From: Tetrapisispora phaffii CBS 4417
Taxonomy: Eukaryota; Ascomycota; Saccharomycetes; Saccharomycetales; Saccharomycetaceae
NCBI RefSeq assembly: GCF_000236905.1
Contig: NC_016521.1
Location: 1 to 64,000, forward strand
DNA length: 64,000 nt
Reading direction: 5' to 3'
This document shows, one piece after another, positions 42,140-52,058 of this stretch; positions within the stretch are counted from its first letter, which is position 1; each line of letters starts with the position of its first letter. A model generated the notes under the pieces. It was not told the DNA's origin, made no database searches, and was given only the letters and a program-made list of their open reading frames with translations. The position numbers were made by a program, and so were the translations under genes.

Positions 42140-42646
42140 TTTCTTTCTTAGTTTCACTAAACGATGTAAGTTACGAAGCAATATCTAATCTCGCCACCTT
42201 CTTTTAGTAAATAGCACTTATGTATATCTAGTGGATGAGCACAATTGGAATATGAAACTATCAAAAACAATGTATTCTCCTTTCACTACTCTCTGAAATA
42301 CTTCCTTATATCCTTTGTGTTACCAGAATGCGTATTCTCAAATATTCGGTTTTACGATATTTCAGATTTTTCAGCTTAAAGCAATCAGATCAGTATCATC
42401 AATTTTATAAATTGCATTATTGATGATAGAAGTTGGTTATTCCAACCTCTTTACGTTTAACTATTCTGTGATAATACACATAGAAAGAAGTAGCAATTTA
42501 AATAGAAGCTCTCAGGTCAAGGTGGACTTGGTAAGGGCTAATCCGGAATAGAGGGCGTTTACCATACGATAAGGTACCCTTTTTATATTGGAAGTCTCGT
42601 TAGAGGTTACAGAGAAATATCTTTGATATAGTGCAATTTGTTGAAG

Positions 42647-44224
42647 ATGCCTATGACACTTAAATTTAAAACTCTTTCATTGAATGATTCAGATGTTTAT
42701 GTACCGAACACGTTCATAATTCCCAGTGAAACTGAAATGATCGATGAAATCAAACGAATCTGGGATGATGACAATAAGCTCAGTAAGGGGAATTCAACTC
42801 AAAATTTAATTATGAAAGAGTTAAATAGACGACAACCAGAATGGAAGATTGACATCTTTACATTTCATCATGTGATGGTGATTTTAAACATACGAGCTGA
42901 TAGCATTAAAAATAATAATGGAGATAACACAGATCCCATTGGTGAACAAGATCTATTACTTAAAAGTTATAATGATCTCATTGTCAAACCTGACAAGAAC
43001 ATGTACGATTCTTTGAACAGTAACGATGCCAAAGATAACTGCTTTGTAACAGATTGTAAAGATGTCTTATCAAAAGGAAGAGGATTATTTGCAAAGAAAA
43101 ACTTTAAGAAGGATGAATTGATCTTTAAAGAGGAACCAATTGTAATTGTCCCTCCTATAGAAAGATTGAACTTAATTGAAGCGGGGAAGGCATGTGCATT
43201 GTGTGGTAGGCTGATGAATGAAATTTCTGAGCAGTTTATAATTAAAAATGGTCTCGATTGTGAATCTTGCATTAATACTGTATGGTGTTCTAAACAGTGT
43301 TTAAAAAGAGACTTTACTCACAAATATTTAAAGCATCCCTTTAAAAGTTCTACAAAACTAAAAGTCAATTCAAAAAAATGGAAGAATTTCGAAAAATGTT
43401 GTAAAGAAAGCGTTTTTATTGAAGGTTACATAATTGGTCATATTTATGCAGCCTCTATGATAGATCATAAAAATGAATTCGATATCAAAAAGAAATTTGA
43501 TTATTTAGCATATATTTCGCAAAAGGATAGGTATCAAGGTAATAACTTAACAAACTTTGAAAAATCACTTGAGGACACTAATGATTCGATCTCAGATGAA
43601 CACCCTTCCGAAATTTGGGAAAAGTCTTTTAATTACTTCAAGGAAGCATTTCCAGAATCTGACATTGATTATGAAGAATATCTAAATTATATTGGAAGGT
43701 ATAACTTAAATCACAAAAGTGCACAACTTTATTCAATTTACTCTTTAGTCAATCATAATTGTGAGCCAAATGTTAGAGTAGAGGTCGATTACCATACAAA
43801 GGAATTAAAATTATATGCAAGGAAATCAATTTCAAAAAATTCTGAATTATTAACTACTTATATCAATCCTTTACATGATGTAGAACTGAGAAGAAAAATA
43901 TTGTTGATTAATTATGGTTTTGCTTGTAACTGTGAGAGATGTGAAAATGAAATTGATAGAATAAAGTCAGAAATTAAAGAAACTACAGACATTACCACGT
44001 CACCTCATGTAAGATTAACCGTATCGCACAGCGATAATATTTATGGAACCACCTCACAGAGGCGTAAATCATCTATGAGAGCTGCTAGACCTGATTTCAC
44101 AGAGCTCTTAAAGAATGGTAAAGAATTTGATCTAGAGATACCTGAAAACATATCTGGGAAAAAATCTAGAAGTGCCTCAGTGAGATTTGATAATCATGTT
44201 ACATTAGCTGTGGAGGAAGCATGA
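42647..44224 (+). CDS. SET5: Histone methyltransferase Set5
   Basis: 525 aa from the ATG at 42647; the frame extends three codons upstream to a TTG. S. cerevisiae Set5 has 526 residues. The split SET domain starts at SKGRGLFAKKNFKKDELIF (about 142) and is interrupted by a zinc module (CALCGRLMNE, CESCINTVWCSKQC at about 183-218). It resumes with YSLVNHNCEPNVRVE (NH-x-C-x-PN at 369-375), LLTTYINPL and the post-SET cysteines CNCERC (427-432). The end is basic and Ser-rich. Set5 methylates histone H4 Lys5, Lys8 and Lys12 and acts with Set1 in repressing telomere-proximal genes. Position between BAT and SCH9 matches YHR207C. It converges on SCH9 with 243 bp between stops, with no SKN7/HMS2 between. 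Confidence 0.93.
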   Translation: MPMTLKFKTLSLNDSDVYVPNTFIIPSETEMIDEIKRIWDDDNKLSKGNSTQNLIMKELNRRQPEWKIDIFTFHHVMVILNIRADSIKNNNGDNTDPIGEQDLLLKSYNDLIVKPDKNMYDSLNSNDAKDNCFVTDCKDVLSKGRGLFAKKNFKKDELIFKEEPIVIVPPIERLNLIEAGKACALCGRLMNEISEQFIIKNGLDCESCINTVWCSKQCLKRDFTHKYLKHPFKSSTKLKVNSKKWKNFEKCCKESVFIEGYIIGHIYAASMIDHKNEFDIKKKFDYLAYISQKDRYQGNNLTNFEKSLEDTNDSISDEHPSEIWEKSFNYFKEAFPESDIDYEEYLNYIGRYNLNHKSAQLYSIYSLVNHNCEPNVRVEVDYHTKELKLYARKSISKNSELLTTYINPLHDVELRRKILLINYGFACNCERCENEIDRIKSEIKETTDITTSPHVRLTVSHSDNIYGTTSQRRKSSMRAARPDFTELLKNGKEFDLEIPENISGKKSRSASVRFDNHVTLAVEEA

Positions 44225-44467
44225 AACTAAAAACAACTATTGTATATTATCATATATAAACGTATAAATATAGAAGATAAAGTCGCGATATGTATTGTTA
44301 TCAATTATTAATTATTAAATACTTATTATTTATTATTTATTAAGTCATTAGAGCTAGTGGCTTTTTTTAAGTTTAGGTCTTAAAAAAAGCTGCTCTTAAA
44401 AATATTATTTTGGAATTGGCGTCACAGTTTAAAAACGTTAATATTATTAGAATAAAGTTAATATTTG

Positions 44468-46525
44468 TTATTCTCGAGAATCGATTCCTTCGTATCTCAA
44501 TAAGGAAGGATTTAATGGGATATATTTATTATTGCCATTGTCATGCAAATCCAAAGGCTCGAATGTGGTATCTAAACGATTAGTTCTCCATTCTTGCGTA
44601 GCAGAGACTCTAGTTTCAATATTGACATCTTTCATCAATAAGTCTGAATCTTCAGGGAATGCAGCTGGAATCCATTGTTGTTTTTTGTTAGTAGATAATA
44701 TTGAATCTTCTTCGAAAGTGAATCCAGAAAAACAGTTCTGCATACTATTTGATAATTCGTTGTCGTAATAATTCGAATGCGAAGATAGTTTTTCTTTAGG
44801 TATTTTAGTAAATTCTTTATCAAAATAAGCAGTATCCTTGTCAGAATTTAGTATTGGTATAAAAGGTGGCTCAATTTCTTTTTTCAACATTGCTACCCAG
44901 TCTATATCTTTAAAAAATGGATGTTTCTTCAATTCTCTAGCTCCATCATTTGAACCGAGACGATGGTCTGGTTTTCTATTCAAAAGTTGTTTAATAAAGT
45001 TTCTGCCATCTTGACTAAGGTTACATTTTGGGAACTTAATCTTTGAAAAAACAATGTTGTTATACACCAACTGAATAGTTGGTGCTTTGAATGGGGACCA
45101 TCCACAACACATCTCAAACATTAATATCCCAAGACCCCAGAAATCAACCATGTGGGTGTATCCACTCTTCTCAGTTAATATTTCTGGAGCCAAGTACTCT
45201 GTAGTTCCACAAAACGTACGTGTTTTTCCCTTTATATCCAGTTTCGATAGGCCAAAATCACATAGTGAAATATTTCCGCTTGCATCTAATAAAACATTTT
45301 CTGGTTTCAAGTCTCTGTAAATTATATCATTGTCGTGCAAATATTCCAACGCTAAAACTAACTCTGCAGCATAGAATCTCGAACGAGACTCTTCAAAGGT
45401 TCCACAATATTGTAAATGCATAAATAATTCACCACCACTTTTAAAGTCAGTTACGAGATATAAGTTCTCATTAGTTTGAAATGAATATTTCAAATTTACG
45501 ATAAATGGACAACTATTTATTACATTTTTGACAAGTATATTTCTTTCGTTTAAGGTATGACCAATTTCATTCTTTTTAATTATATGCGATTTAGAAATTA
45601 CCTTCATTGCATAAAGTTTCCCTGTATCTTTCTTTTCAACTTGGTACACTCTACCAAATGTACCCTTTCCCAGTAGTTTTAAAAGTTCGAAATTTTCTGG
45701 AACAAACTTCTTGCCATGCTCAACCTGATAATCGTATTCAACATACAGTCTGTACTTTCCCTCTCCATTTTCATCACCTCTTTCAGATGATTCCCCACCA
45801 GTTAAGGTATACCACCCTCTGATTATATTAGTAGTCAAATATTTTGTTTCAGGAATGAATGAGGCATTGCCAATTAACCTGTCTTCCTGAAGGCCATTGT
45901 ATAAAGATATATGTACATTCGAATTATCATTAGTTACATCAAAGACTATAGTAGTCGACCATTCAATTGGAGAAAGATATTCGTTGGTATTAAAATTATT
46001 ATTTGATTCGTTTTCTCTCCAAGTTCCAAACCTATTTGATGTGGTATTCTCATTCGTGTCACTTGAACTAAAAGCTTGCTCAATGTTACTCGATTTCCTA
46101 CCATAGCTTGACATTGATACATCATCATAAGATATCAGCATTTTTAAAGAATTTGCATGACTGCTAACATTATAGTGACTAATCCCGGAAACGTTTACTT
46201 TTAGAATTCCTTTTGTAAAATTTTCATTTGAAGACAGTTGGTTTATATTCGACGTCGTCGAGGGATCGGTTTCCGAGTCAACAATACTCATCTCATATGA
46301 AGCCGAGTCATATCTTGGTAAGCCATCACGTTCTTCCTCAGAGTCGCATATTTCATTTGCTTGGTACCTAATGTTCAAAAGATTGGGTGAATTACCGTTA
46401 TTGAAAAGCCTACTTAAACCAGAACGAGTTACTAGTCTGTCTGTAGAGTCCGAACCAGAAGTTGGAGTCACGTTTCCAGTACTAGAACCAGACAACAATT
46501 CAGGAGCAATTTGAACTTCTGACAT
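44468..46525 (-). CDS. SCH9: AGC protein kinase Sch9 (S6K/Akt-like)
   Basis: 685 aa, ATG at 46523-46525, shorter than S. cerevisiae Sch9 (824) in the low-complexity N-terminus. A C2-like domain spans about 105-265. The kinase domain follows: Gly loop GKGTFGRV at 286-293, catalytic Lys308, YRDLKPEN with Asp405, DFG at 423-425, T-loop TFCGTTEYLAPEIL with Thr437, and the AGC tail. The hydrophobic-motif segment CFSGFTFEEDS (599-608, Thr603) corresponds to the TORC1-phosphorylated T737 region of the S. cerevisiae enzyme. The protein couples TORC1 and nutrient signals to ribosome biogenesis, entry into quiescence and lifespan. Flanked by SET5 and HTM1, the order of YHR207C-YHR205W-YHR204W. Confidence 0.95.
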   Translation of the reverse strand: MSEVQIAPELLSGSSTGNVTPTSGSDSTDRLVTRSGLSRLFNNGNSPNLLNIRYQANEICDSEEERDGLPRYDSASYEMSIVDSETDPSTTSNINQLSSNENFTKGILKVNVSGISHYNVSSHANSLKMLISYDDVSMSSYGRKSSNIEQAFSSSDTNENTTSNRFGTWRENESNNNFNTNEYLSPIEWSTTIVFDVTNDNSNVHISLYNGLQEDRLIGNASFIPETKYLTTNIIRGWYTLTGGESSERGDENGEGKYRLYVEYDYQVEHGKKFVPENFELLKLLGKGTFGRVYQVEKKDTGKLYAMKVISKSHIIKKNEIGHTLNERNILVKNVINSCPFIVNLKYSFQTNENLYLVTDFKSGGELFMHLQYCGTFEESRSRFYAAELVLALEYLHDNDIIYRDLKPENVLLDASGNISLCDFGLSKLDIKGKTRTFCGTTEYLAPEILTEKSGYTHMVDFWGLGILMFEMCCGWSPFKAPTIQLVYNNIVFSKIKFPKCNLSQDGRNFIKQLLNRKPDHRLGSNDGARELKKHPFFKDIDWVAMLKKEIEPPFIPILNSDKDTAYFDKEFTKIPKEKLSSHSNYYDNELSNSMQNCFSGFTFEEDSILSTNKKQQWIPAAFPEDSDLLMKDVNIETRVSATQEWRTNRLDTTFEPLDLHDNGNNKYIPLNPSLLRYEGIDSRE

Positions 46526-47319
46526 ACTACTATATTCAAAGCCTTCAATGCCCGTTAAGACACTTGCAATTCAGTGTTCAAAAGAAAGCACTGATCATTT
46601 CAAAAGAAAACGATTTTAAGAATAAGAAACTTCCTGCAGTTGATGAAGTACTTATATATTAACCAGTCATTATTTCCCCATATTTTGATACATATAGGTA
46701 TTAATATTGCTATAATCTCCTTAAACCAATCTATTGCACTATTTTAATATTGATTTATAACTAAAGTACTAGTGTCTCCATAACCGCATTACTGACATTT
46801 TAATTTTGCGGTTCAAGGGTCTTTATAGCGGAGCCGAGTACAAAGGTCGGAAGAGCAAGTGTCTCATAATATTAATCAATGGTTACTGAACAATATCAAA
46901 ACGGAACCAGCAAAAAGGTTGTTCAGAGGTCCAAGGGTTAATTGAGCTTATATATTAACATACAAGGAGTCAACATTATAAAATATACTTAATTACGTAA
47001 TTTAATCAATTGGTTAAATGCAGATTGAATTTTATTTAATGAAATAATATGTACTTAACGATGGAATAATTATAATATGTTCTTTGGACAAAATAGAAAG
47101 TTCCCTTACAAGTTTGAGAGAGAAAACGTATGTCCTTTGGATATAATAGTTGTATAATAGTTTTTAAAATTAATTATTTTCACTTTATGCCCTGTGATTA
47201 AGATATTATGCAACTTTAAATACAAATTAATGAAAATCGATGAATTGTTAATTAGAGTTGATAGTCGTGGTAATATTTGAGATGATTGTTGCTGATATAT
47301 TATGATGAGAGCTTACGTT
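46526..47319. other. Intergenic between SCH9 and HTM1
   Basis: Holds the SCH9 promoter (AT-rich, with a small GCGGAGCCGAG patch near 46829-46839) and the HTM1 3' flank. No gene, tRNA or repeat seen; a GGTTCAAGGG string at 46811 resembles a tRNA B-box only superficially, since no cloverleaf surrounds it. Confidence 0.45.
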
Positions 47320-49755
47320 TTATTCTAAAAAGATATTAACAATTGGAATACATTCTAGTAACAAATGGTGATCTTTGTTAAGACCAAAATTATCGAATAA
47401 ATTGAATTTTGCACCTCCTTCGTGGGCTTCATCTGAAATGAAAGCTTTTTTATTAATGTAGATATTATTGCTTTCCGATAAAAATATACCATTGATTCTT
47501 GTTGCTCTATATATATATGGTACACTAGTATTGTTGCCAACTTCAATACACCTTTCGCTCCTAATATCGTTCCTATCCAATCGACTAAATACAGTTTCTT
47601 CAGCATAATTTCCATAGGTATCCAAATCATTTGGATATATCTTTTCAAGCCTGATCTTTCTTCTACCGTACATTGTATCCAATTGAATATCACCGTTGCC
47701 TAACATATTCCAGCGCAACTTCCCGGGAAGATCTATTACGATATCCATAGAGAATGTACTTGAAGAAGGTGTCGAGATCGCTTTACCGGAGCTCCAAATT
47801 TTGTAAAATTGGTCATTGATTTCCATTTGGTCATAGTATTTCAAATAGTCTGGTTTGATTAAAGTTTCATTATAGATATTTTCAATTTCAAACAGTTTAG
47901 AAAAGTTATTTAATAGGTTTGAACTTAGCATTACCTTGTTTTGGTATCTGTCTTTATGTTGCGTGAAATTAGAAATCACGCACATTCCTGGTTTGTAATA
48001 TTCTGATATTTGATACTTAAAGCGATCATGTATTTGTTGCATTGCAGGGCTCATTGCTTCTTCGTTATAAATTCTCTTAATACCTTTAACCAAGTCAAAT
48101 TGTTTTGAATTTTTTGAATTTTTTAATTCTTTTTCCAGTTTCCTTTTATCTTCATCAACAACGTATCTAATATGATCAACATATATAGTTTCATTGAAAT
48201 ATCTATTCCTTGAATATCTGTGCTTCAGTTCAGTAGAGATCCACATAGGTTGGGCTTCGGTGCTGAATATTATATTATCTCTCGTTTTGTGTATTTCATT
48301 TTTATCGTCAAATAGTAAAAATAAGTATTTCAATGTCTCACTGAGAACAAAAGATTCCATTCTATCTTGAGGTTCTCCAGTTCTAATATCTTGAATTCCA
48401 GCCAAACCACATTTTTGTTTAAATCTTGTTTTTAAATCTTTTAAAATATGGGCACCAGTATTGAGGTAGAATGGATCGTTTGTTGCACGGAATAGGTAAT
48501 AAGTTGACTCTATAAATTCTGGTCTTAACGGATACCATTCCAATGGTAAAACTTTATCAACTAATTCTGAATTATTGAGACCTTGCAACGGACAGTCTGG
48601 TTGGAAATTCCAACGTTCAGGTATACCGCCATACGTATCCCACAATTTCAGAGACATCAAATTTTGGTATGTTGCAGCTTCGATATCACCATTTAGGACT
48701 TGCAAACCTGGAAAAAAGGCACTTAAAGAATCGATCCAAGGGGTAGCCAACATACTAGTATACTGATGTACGTTAGCATAGAGCCAATCTTGTTTCGAAT
48801 TAATGTTCAAAGCAGTATAAGAGTCATGCCATACTTCATACAAATCCTGGTCGTCAAATAGGATAGCACCTTTCAAAGCATACTCATATATAGAATCAAT
48901 CGATGCACCAATTCCCGATATTTGTGTATATACAGCCAAGGTCTGAGGGTTCAAAGACATTGGGAGAAGATCTAAGTCCGATCTTAGAGACCATACTTTA
49001 TCAAAAGCGTATCGTGTCATAATCTCATATTTTGCATCATTTGTAAGGACAGATAACATAGTAAATTCGAACATTGGACATCCTAGAGCTGCAACATTAT
49101 TTTCTTGAACCAAATCCATAGTCAATCCGTTAAGGCCTGTTAATAGATTTATTCTTGGAACTGGAAGACCTGTATTTGTTAAAAATGCAGGTAACAATCT
49201 ATCGCCTAGATCTATCGCCAGATCCAATAAACATCCATCGTAATCGTCCCCTAAAAATACTTTTTTGGACGGATCGGTCGCATACAAATGAGCTGATATT
49301 AAACTACCCAGAATTCTTATTGTTGTCTCAAAGACTTGAATCGTCGAATCAATGGCGAACCCATTGGGGAAAGTCTCTTTCACTAAGTTTACTAATTCTT
49401 TAAATTTATCCCTATCATTAAACACAGCAACTGTTGTCAAAGCGTCAATTAATGTTGTCGTGAAATTTCCTAATACATCATTGGTAATAATATCACCGGG
49501 ATCATCGAAATTCCTTTTCTTTGCCACGCATGATATAGGTAATAGTTCATCAAATGGATATGCAATTTCCAAATAATTGTCCAAACTTTCATAAAACAAG
49601 CTTTTCACCTCATTTCGATAATAGATCAATTCCTTATCGGTGAAATGATATGGAGCAAAATCTTGTCCCCTAGAATGATCAGATGCTGTGGCAATATCTA
49701 ATAAACTAATGAAATAGATCAGAACTAAATATAGTTCAGTATAGTACCAGACCAT
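47320..49755 (-). CDS. MNL1: ER alpha-mannosidase-like protein Htm1/Mnl1 (EDEM)
   Basis: 811 aa, ATG at 49753-49755 (S. cerevisiae Htm1/Mnl1: 796). The signal peptide covers residues 1-24. The glycosyl hydrolase 47 domain runs from about 35 to 520, beginning ELIYYRNEVKSLFYESLDNYLEIAYPFDELLPISC. It includes FNDRDKFKELVNLVKETFPNG, LDLAIDLGDRLLPAF, ISGIGASIDSIYEYALKG and, near the end, RPEFIESTYYLFRATNDPFY and DRMESFVLSETLKYLFLLF. The remaining 290 residues form the C-terminal region that in yeast binds protein disulfide isomerase. It trims Man8 glycans on misfolded glycoproteins, with Pdi1, to create the Man7 signal for ERAD. Synteny agrees with YHR204W. Confidence 0.93.
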   Translation of the reverse strand: MVWYYTELYLVLIYFISLLDIATASDHSRGQDFAPYHFTDKELIYYRNEVKSLFYESLDNYLEIAYPFDELLPISCVAKKRNFDDPGDIITNDVLGNFTTTLIDALTTVAVFNDRDKFKELVNLVKETFPNGFAIDSTIQVFETTIRILGSLISAHLYATDPSKKVFLGDDYDGCLLDLAIDLGDRLLPAFLTNTGLPVPRINLLTGLNGLTMDLVQENNVAALGCPMFEFTMLSVLTNDAKYEIMTRYAFDKVWSLRSDLDLLPMSLNPQTLAVYTQISGIGASIDSIYEYALKGAILFDDQDLYEVWHDSYTALNINSKQDWLYANVHQYTSMLATPWIDSLSAFFPGLQVLNGDIEAATYQNLMSLKLWDTYGGIPERWNFQPDCPLQGLNNSELVDKVLPLEWYPLRPEFIESTYYLFRATNDPFYLNTGAHILKDLKTRFKQKCGLAGIQDIRTGEPQDRMESFVLSETLKYLFLLFDDKNEIHKTRDNIIFSTEAQPMWISTELKHRYSRNRYFNETIYVDHIRYVVDEDKRKLEKELKNSKNSKQFDLVKGIKRIYNEEAMSPAMQQIHDRFKYQISEYYKPGMCVISNFTQHKDRYQNKVMLSSNLLNNFSKLFEIENIYNETLIKPDYLKYYDQMEINDQFYKIWSSGKAISTPSSSTFSMDIVIDLPGKLRWNMLGNGDIQLDTMYGRRKIRLEKIYPNDLDTYGNYAEETVFSRLDRNDIRSERCIEVGNNTSVPYIYRATRINGIFLSESNNIYINKKAFISDEAHEGGAKFNLFDNFGLNKDHHLLLECIPIVNIFLE

Positions 49756-51027
49756 CTCTCAATTTCAGTTACTGTGCAGTCAATAATTTCACCGAGTCAA
49801 TCGATAATGAGCCCAAAAAGAAAACACACTGAACTCTCACAAAATCAATTTAAAAACAGAACCTCATCACATTTTCTGTAGATCTTAACCTAACAATTAA
49901 ACAATTGATAACTATTAAACCATCCCACTAGCGATGCACAATGGTAAGAGTTATCGTGCTCACTTTAAAAGTTCATAGATTTTTAATGTAGTTGGAAACA
50001 TTCAAGTGACTGTTTTGTAAAACAAACCCAGACACCATCACAAAATCGCATAATTAGGAAACCCGTGCACCGATCACTTAAACGTCAAGCTGAACATTAT
50101 TTACTTTCTTTTTTGGTGAAGAAACGGAAGGGTTCATTGTGCGGCGGTCTTGCGCCCCAGCCTGCTTTAGGCAGACCTCGCGTCTCTAGTAAGACCAGCA
50201 GACTGAGCTCTCCAGCCGGTAGTCCAGGCGGCGCTGTTTCACAGGCTACTCGGAGCAGGCGCGCGCGTTCCTGTGATGTTCTGCCTGCCCGGTGTCGGAC
50301 CACACTGAGGCCCGTCTAATAGGACTGATGTAATGCAGTGGAAGGACGTATCTTCTGCCTGGGATGGACGCACACGAAAATTTTCCACCTCATCAACTTC
50401 TGCAGTAAAATGCGATGAGGTGAAATTGTTCACAAGACAATAGTTAAGAGAAGGCATAATGCTGCAATCGAAGGTGGCACATAGATTGCCAATATCAATG
50501 AGCATAGACGGTAGAGTATGGACTTGAATCCTAATTAGAATGCACAGTGGGCTCTTGAACTGGATGGTTTCTTGCACCTTTCGATCCTATACTCATGAAG
50601 TTAGAGGTAATAGTAGCAATGTGATAGTAGCAGTAGTTAGTCTTAACTCTAATTGTTGTTTTGATATTATATCGTCTATGACATTTGCTAAAGTGATTGT
50701 GATAATTCTTTCGAAATTGTAGGAATTCTAAAAATTAATTCAAAATTTGTCAAAAATTGGTGAATTGTAATGATGTCCATTCGGTTTACTAGGAAACTTG
50801 CCAAAATATATCCATCTAATTACTCTGCTAAGTTCGTGAAACTAAACAACAACGATACGGTAATCGAGTATTGTTGTTATTCTTGTATTATAGTAAAAGC
50901 ACTGTGTTAGTATGTTAAAACATAGGCATTATATATAGATGTATTGGTTATTTAATTATTAGTTCTATTCGTATATTTAAGAATACCGAATAATCAACCC
51001 AATAACGAAGACAGTAACAAAGAAAAA
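49756..51027. other. Intergenic, divergent promoters of HTM1 and RPS4, with a GC-rich island
   Basis: 1.27 kb between divergent genes. Bases 50130-50330 are a GC-rich island (38 of 60 G+C at 50221-50280) with a GCGCGCGCG-like run. The remaining sequence is AT-rich with T-tracts before RPS4. No perfect Rap1 site was found near RPS4 by eye. Short frames on both strands in the island are by-products of high GC. An unannotated RNA gene in the island cannot be excluded. Confidence 0.5.
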
Positions 51028-51813
51028 ATGGCTAGAGGTCCGAAGAAGCATTTGAAGAGATTAGCAGCTCCACACCATTGGTTACTAGACAAACTATCTG
51101 GTTGTTACGCCCCAAGACCATCTGCTGGTCCACATAAATTAAGAGAATCCTTACCATTGATTGTTTTCTTGAGAAACAGATTAAAGTATGCCTTAAACGG
51201 TCGTGAAGTTAAAGCTATCATGATGCAAAGACATGTTAAAGTCGACGGTAAAGTCAGAACCGATGCTACCTACCCAGCTGGTTTCATGGATGTTATTACT
51301 TTAGAAGCTACCAACGAAAACTTCAGATTAGTTTACGACGTTAAAGGTAGATTCGCTGTCCACAGAATCACCGATGAAGAAGCTTCCTACAAATTAGGTA
51401 AGGTCAAGAAGGTTCAATTAGGTAAGAAAGGTGTTCCATACGTTGTTACACACGATGGTAGAACTATCAGATACCCAGATCCAAACATCAAAATCAATGA
51501 CACTGTCAAGATTGACCTAGCTTCTGGTAAGATTACTGACTTCATCAAGTTTGATGCTGGTAAATTAGTTTACGTTACTGGTGGTCGTAACTTGGGTAGA
51601 ATTGGTACTATCGTTCACAAGGAAAGACATGATGGTGGTTTCGATTTAGTTCACATCAAGGATTCCTTAGACAACACCTTCGTCACCAGATTAAACAATG
51701 TTTTCGTAATCGGTGAACCAGGTAAGCCGTTCATCTCTTTACCAAAGGGTAAGGGTATTAAGTTATCTATTTCTGAAGAACGTGACAGAAGAAGGGCTCA
51801 ATCTGGTTTATAA
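51028..51813 (+). CDS. RPS4: 40S ribosomal protein eS4 (Rps4)
   Basis: 261 aa, the same length as S. cerevisiae Rps4A/B and near-identical in sequence by recognition: [20 protein letters not shown], then the S4-type RNA-binding segment, the central KOW-like domain, and the ending [20 protein letters not shown]. The frame is continuous from the ATG, so the intron present near the 5' end of both S. cerevisiae RPS4 genes is absent here. Codon choice is strongly biased (GGT, AGA, TTA/TTG, GCT), as expected for a ribosomal protein gene. It is a small-subunit component near the mRNA entry side. It corresponds to YJR145C/YHR203C and lies divergent from HTM1. Confidence 0.98.
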   Translation: MARGPKKHLKRLAAPHHWLLDKLSGCYAPRPSAGPHKLRESLPLIVFLRNRLKYALNGREVKAIMMQRHVKVDGKVRTDATYPAGFMDVITLEATNENFRLVYDVKGRFAVHRITDEEASYKLGKVKKVQLGKKGVPYVVTHDGRTIRYPDPNIKINDTVKIDLASGKITDFIKFDAGKLVYVTGGRNLGRIGTIVHKERHDGGFDLVHIKDSLDNTFVTRLNNVFVIGEPGKPFISLPKGKGIKLSISEERDRRRAQSGL

Positions 51814-52058
51814 ATAGATCAAACAAAAATTAACATATAACATAAAAAATAAAATATTTAATTTAATGCAAAATAATTTAATATAGCACAATGTTATTAT
51901 ATTTTACACATTGGCAAGTTTATAAGTGAACTCAATTCATCTTGATATAATTAGCTTAATACTATTTAGCAATATAGTAATTATAAAAAACTGCTGTTTA
52001 ACATTTAGCAAGCTATGAACGCTACATATAATAGAAAACAAAACGATGATTAAGAATC

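Noticed and set aside
42140..42181. Longer start for the hotdog protein
   Set aside because: The upstream codon is TTG; the ATG at 42137-42139 gives a normal presequence and length.
42638..42646. Longer SET5 start
   Set aside because: Begins with TTG codons; the ATG at 42647 gives the family's usual length.
46808..46840. Possible tRNA B-box GGTTCAAGGG
   Set aside because: No A-box, acceptor stem or anticodon arm around it.
50065..50577. Frames on both strands in the GC island before RPS4
   Set aside because: Arg/Ser/Pro-rich products typical of GC-rich non-coding DNA; no family features.
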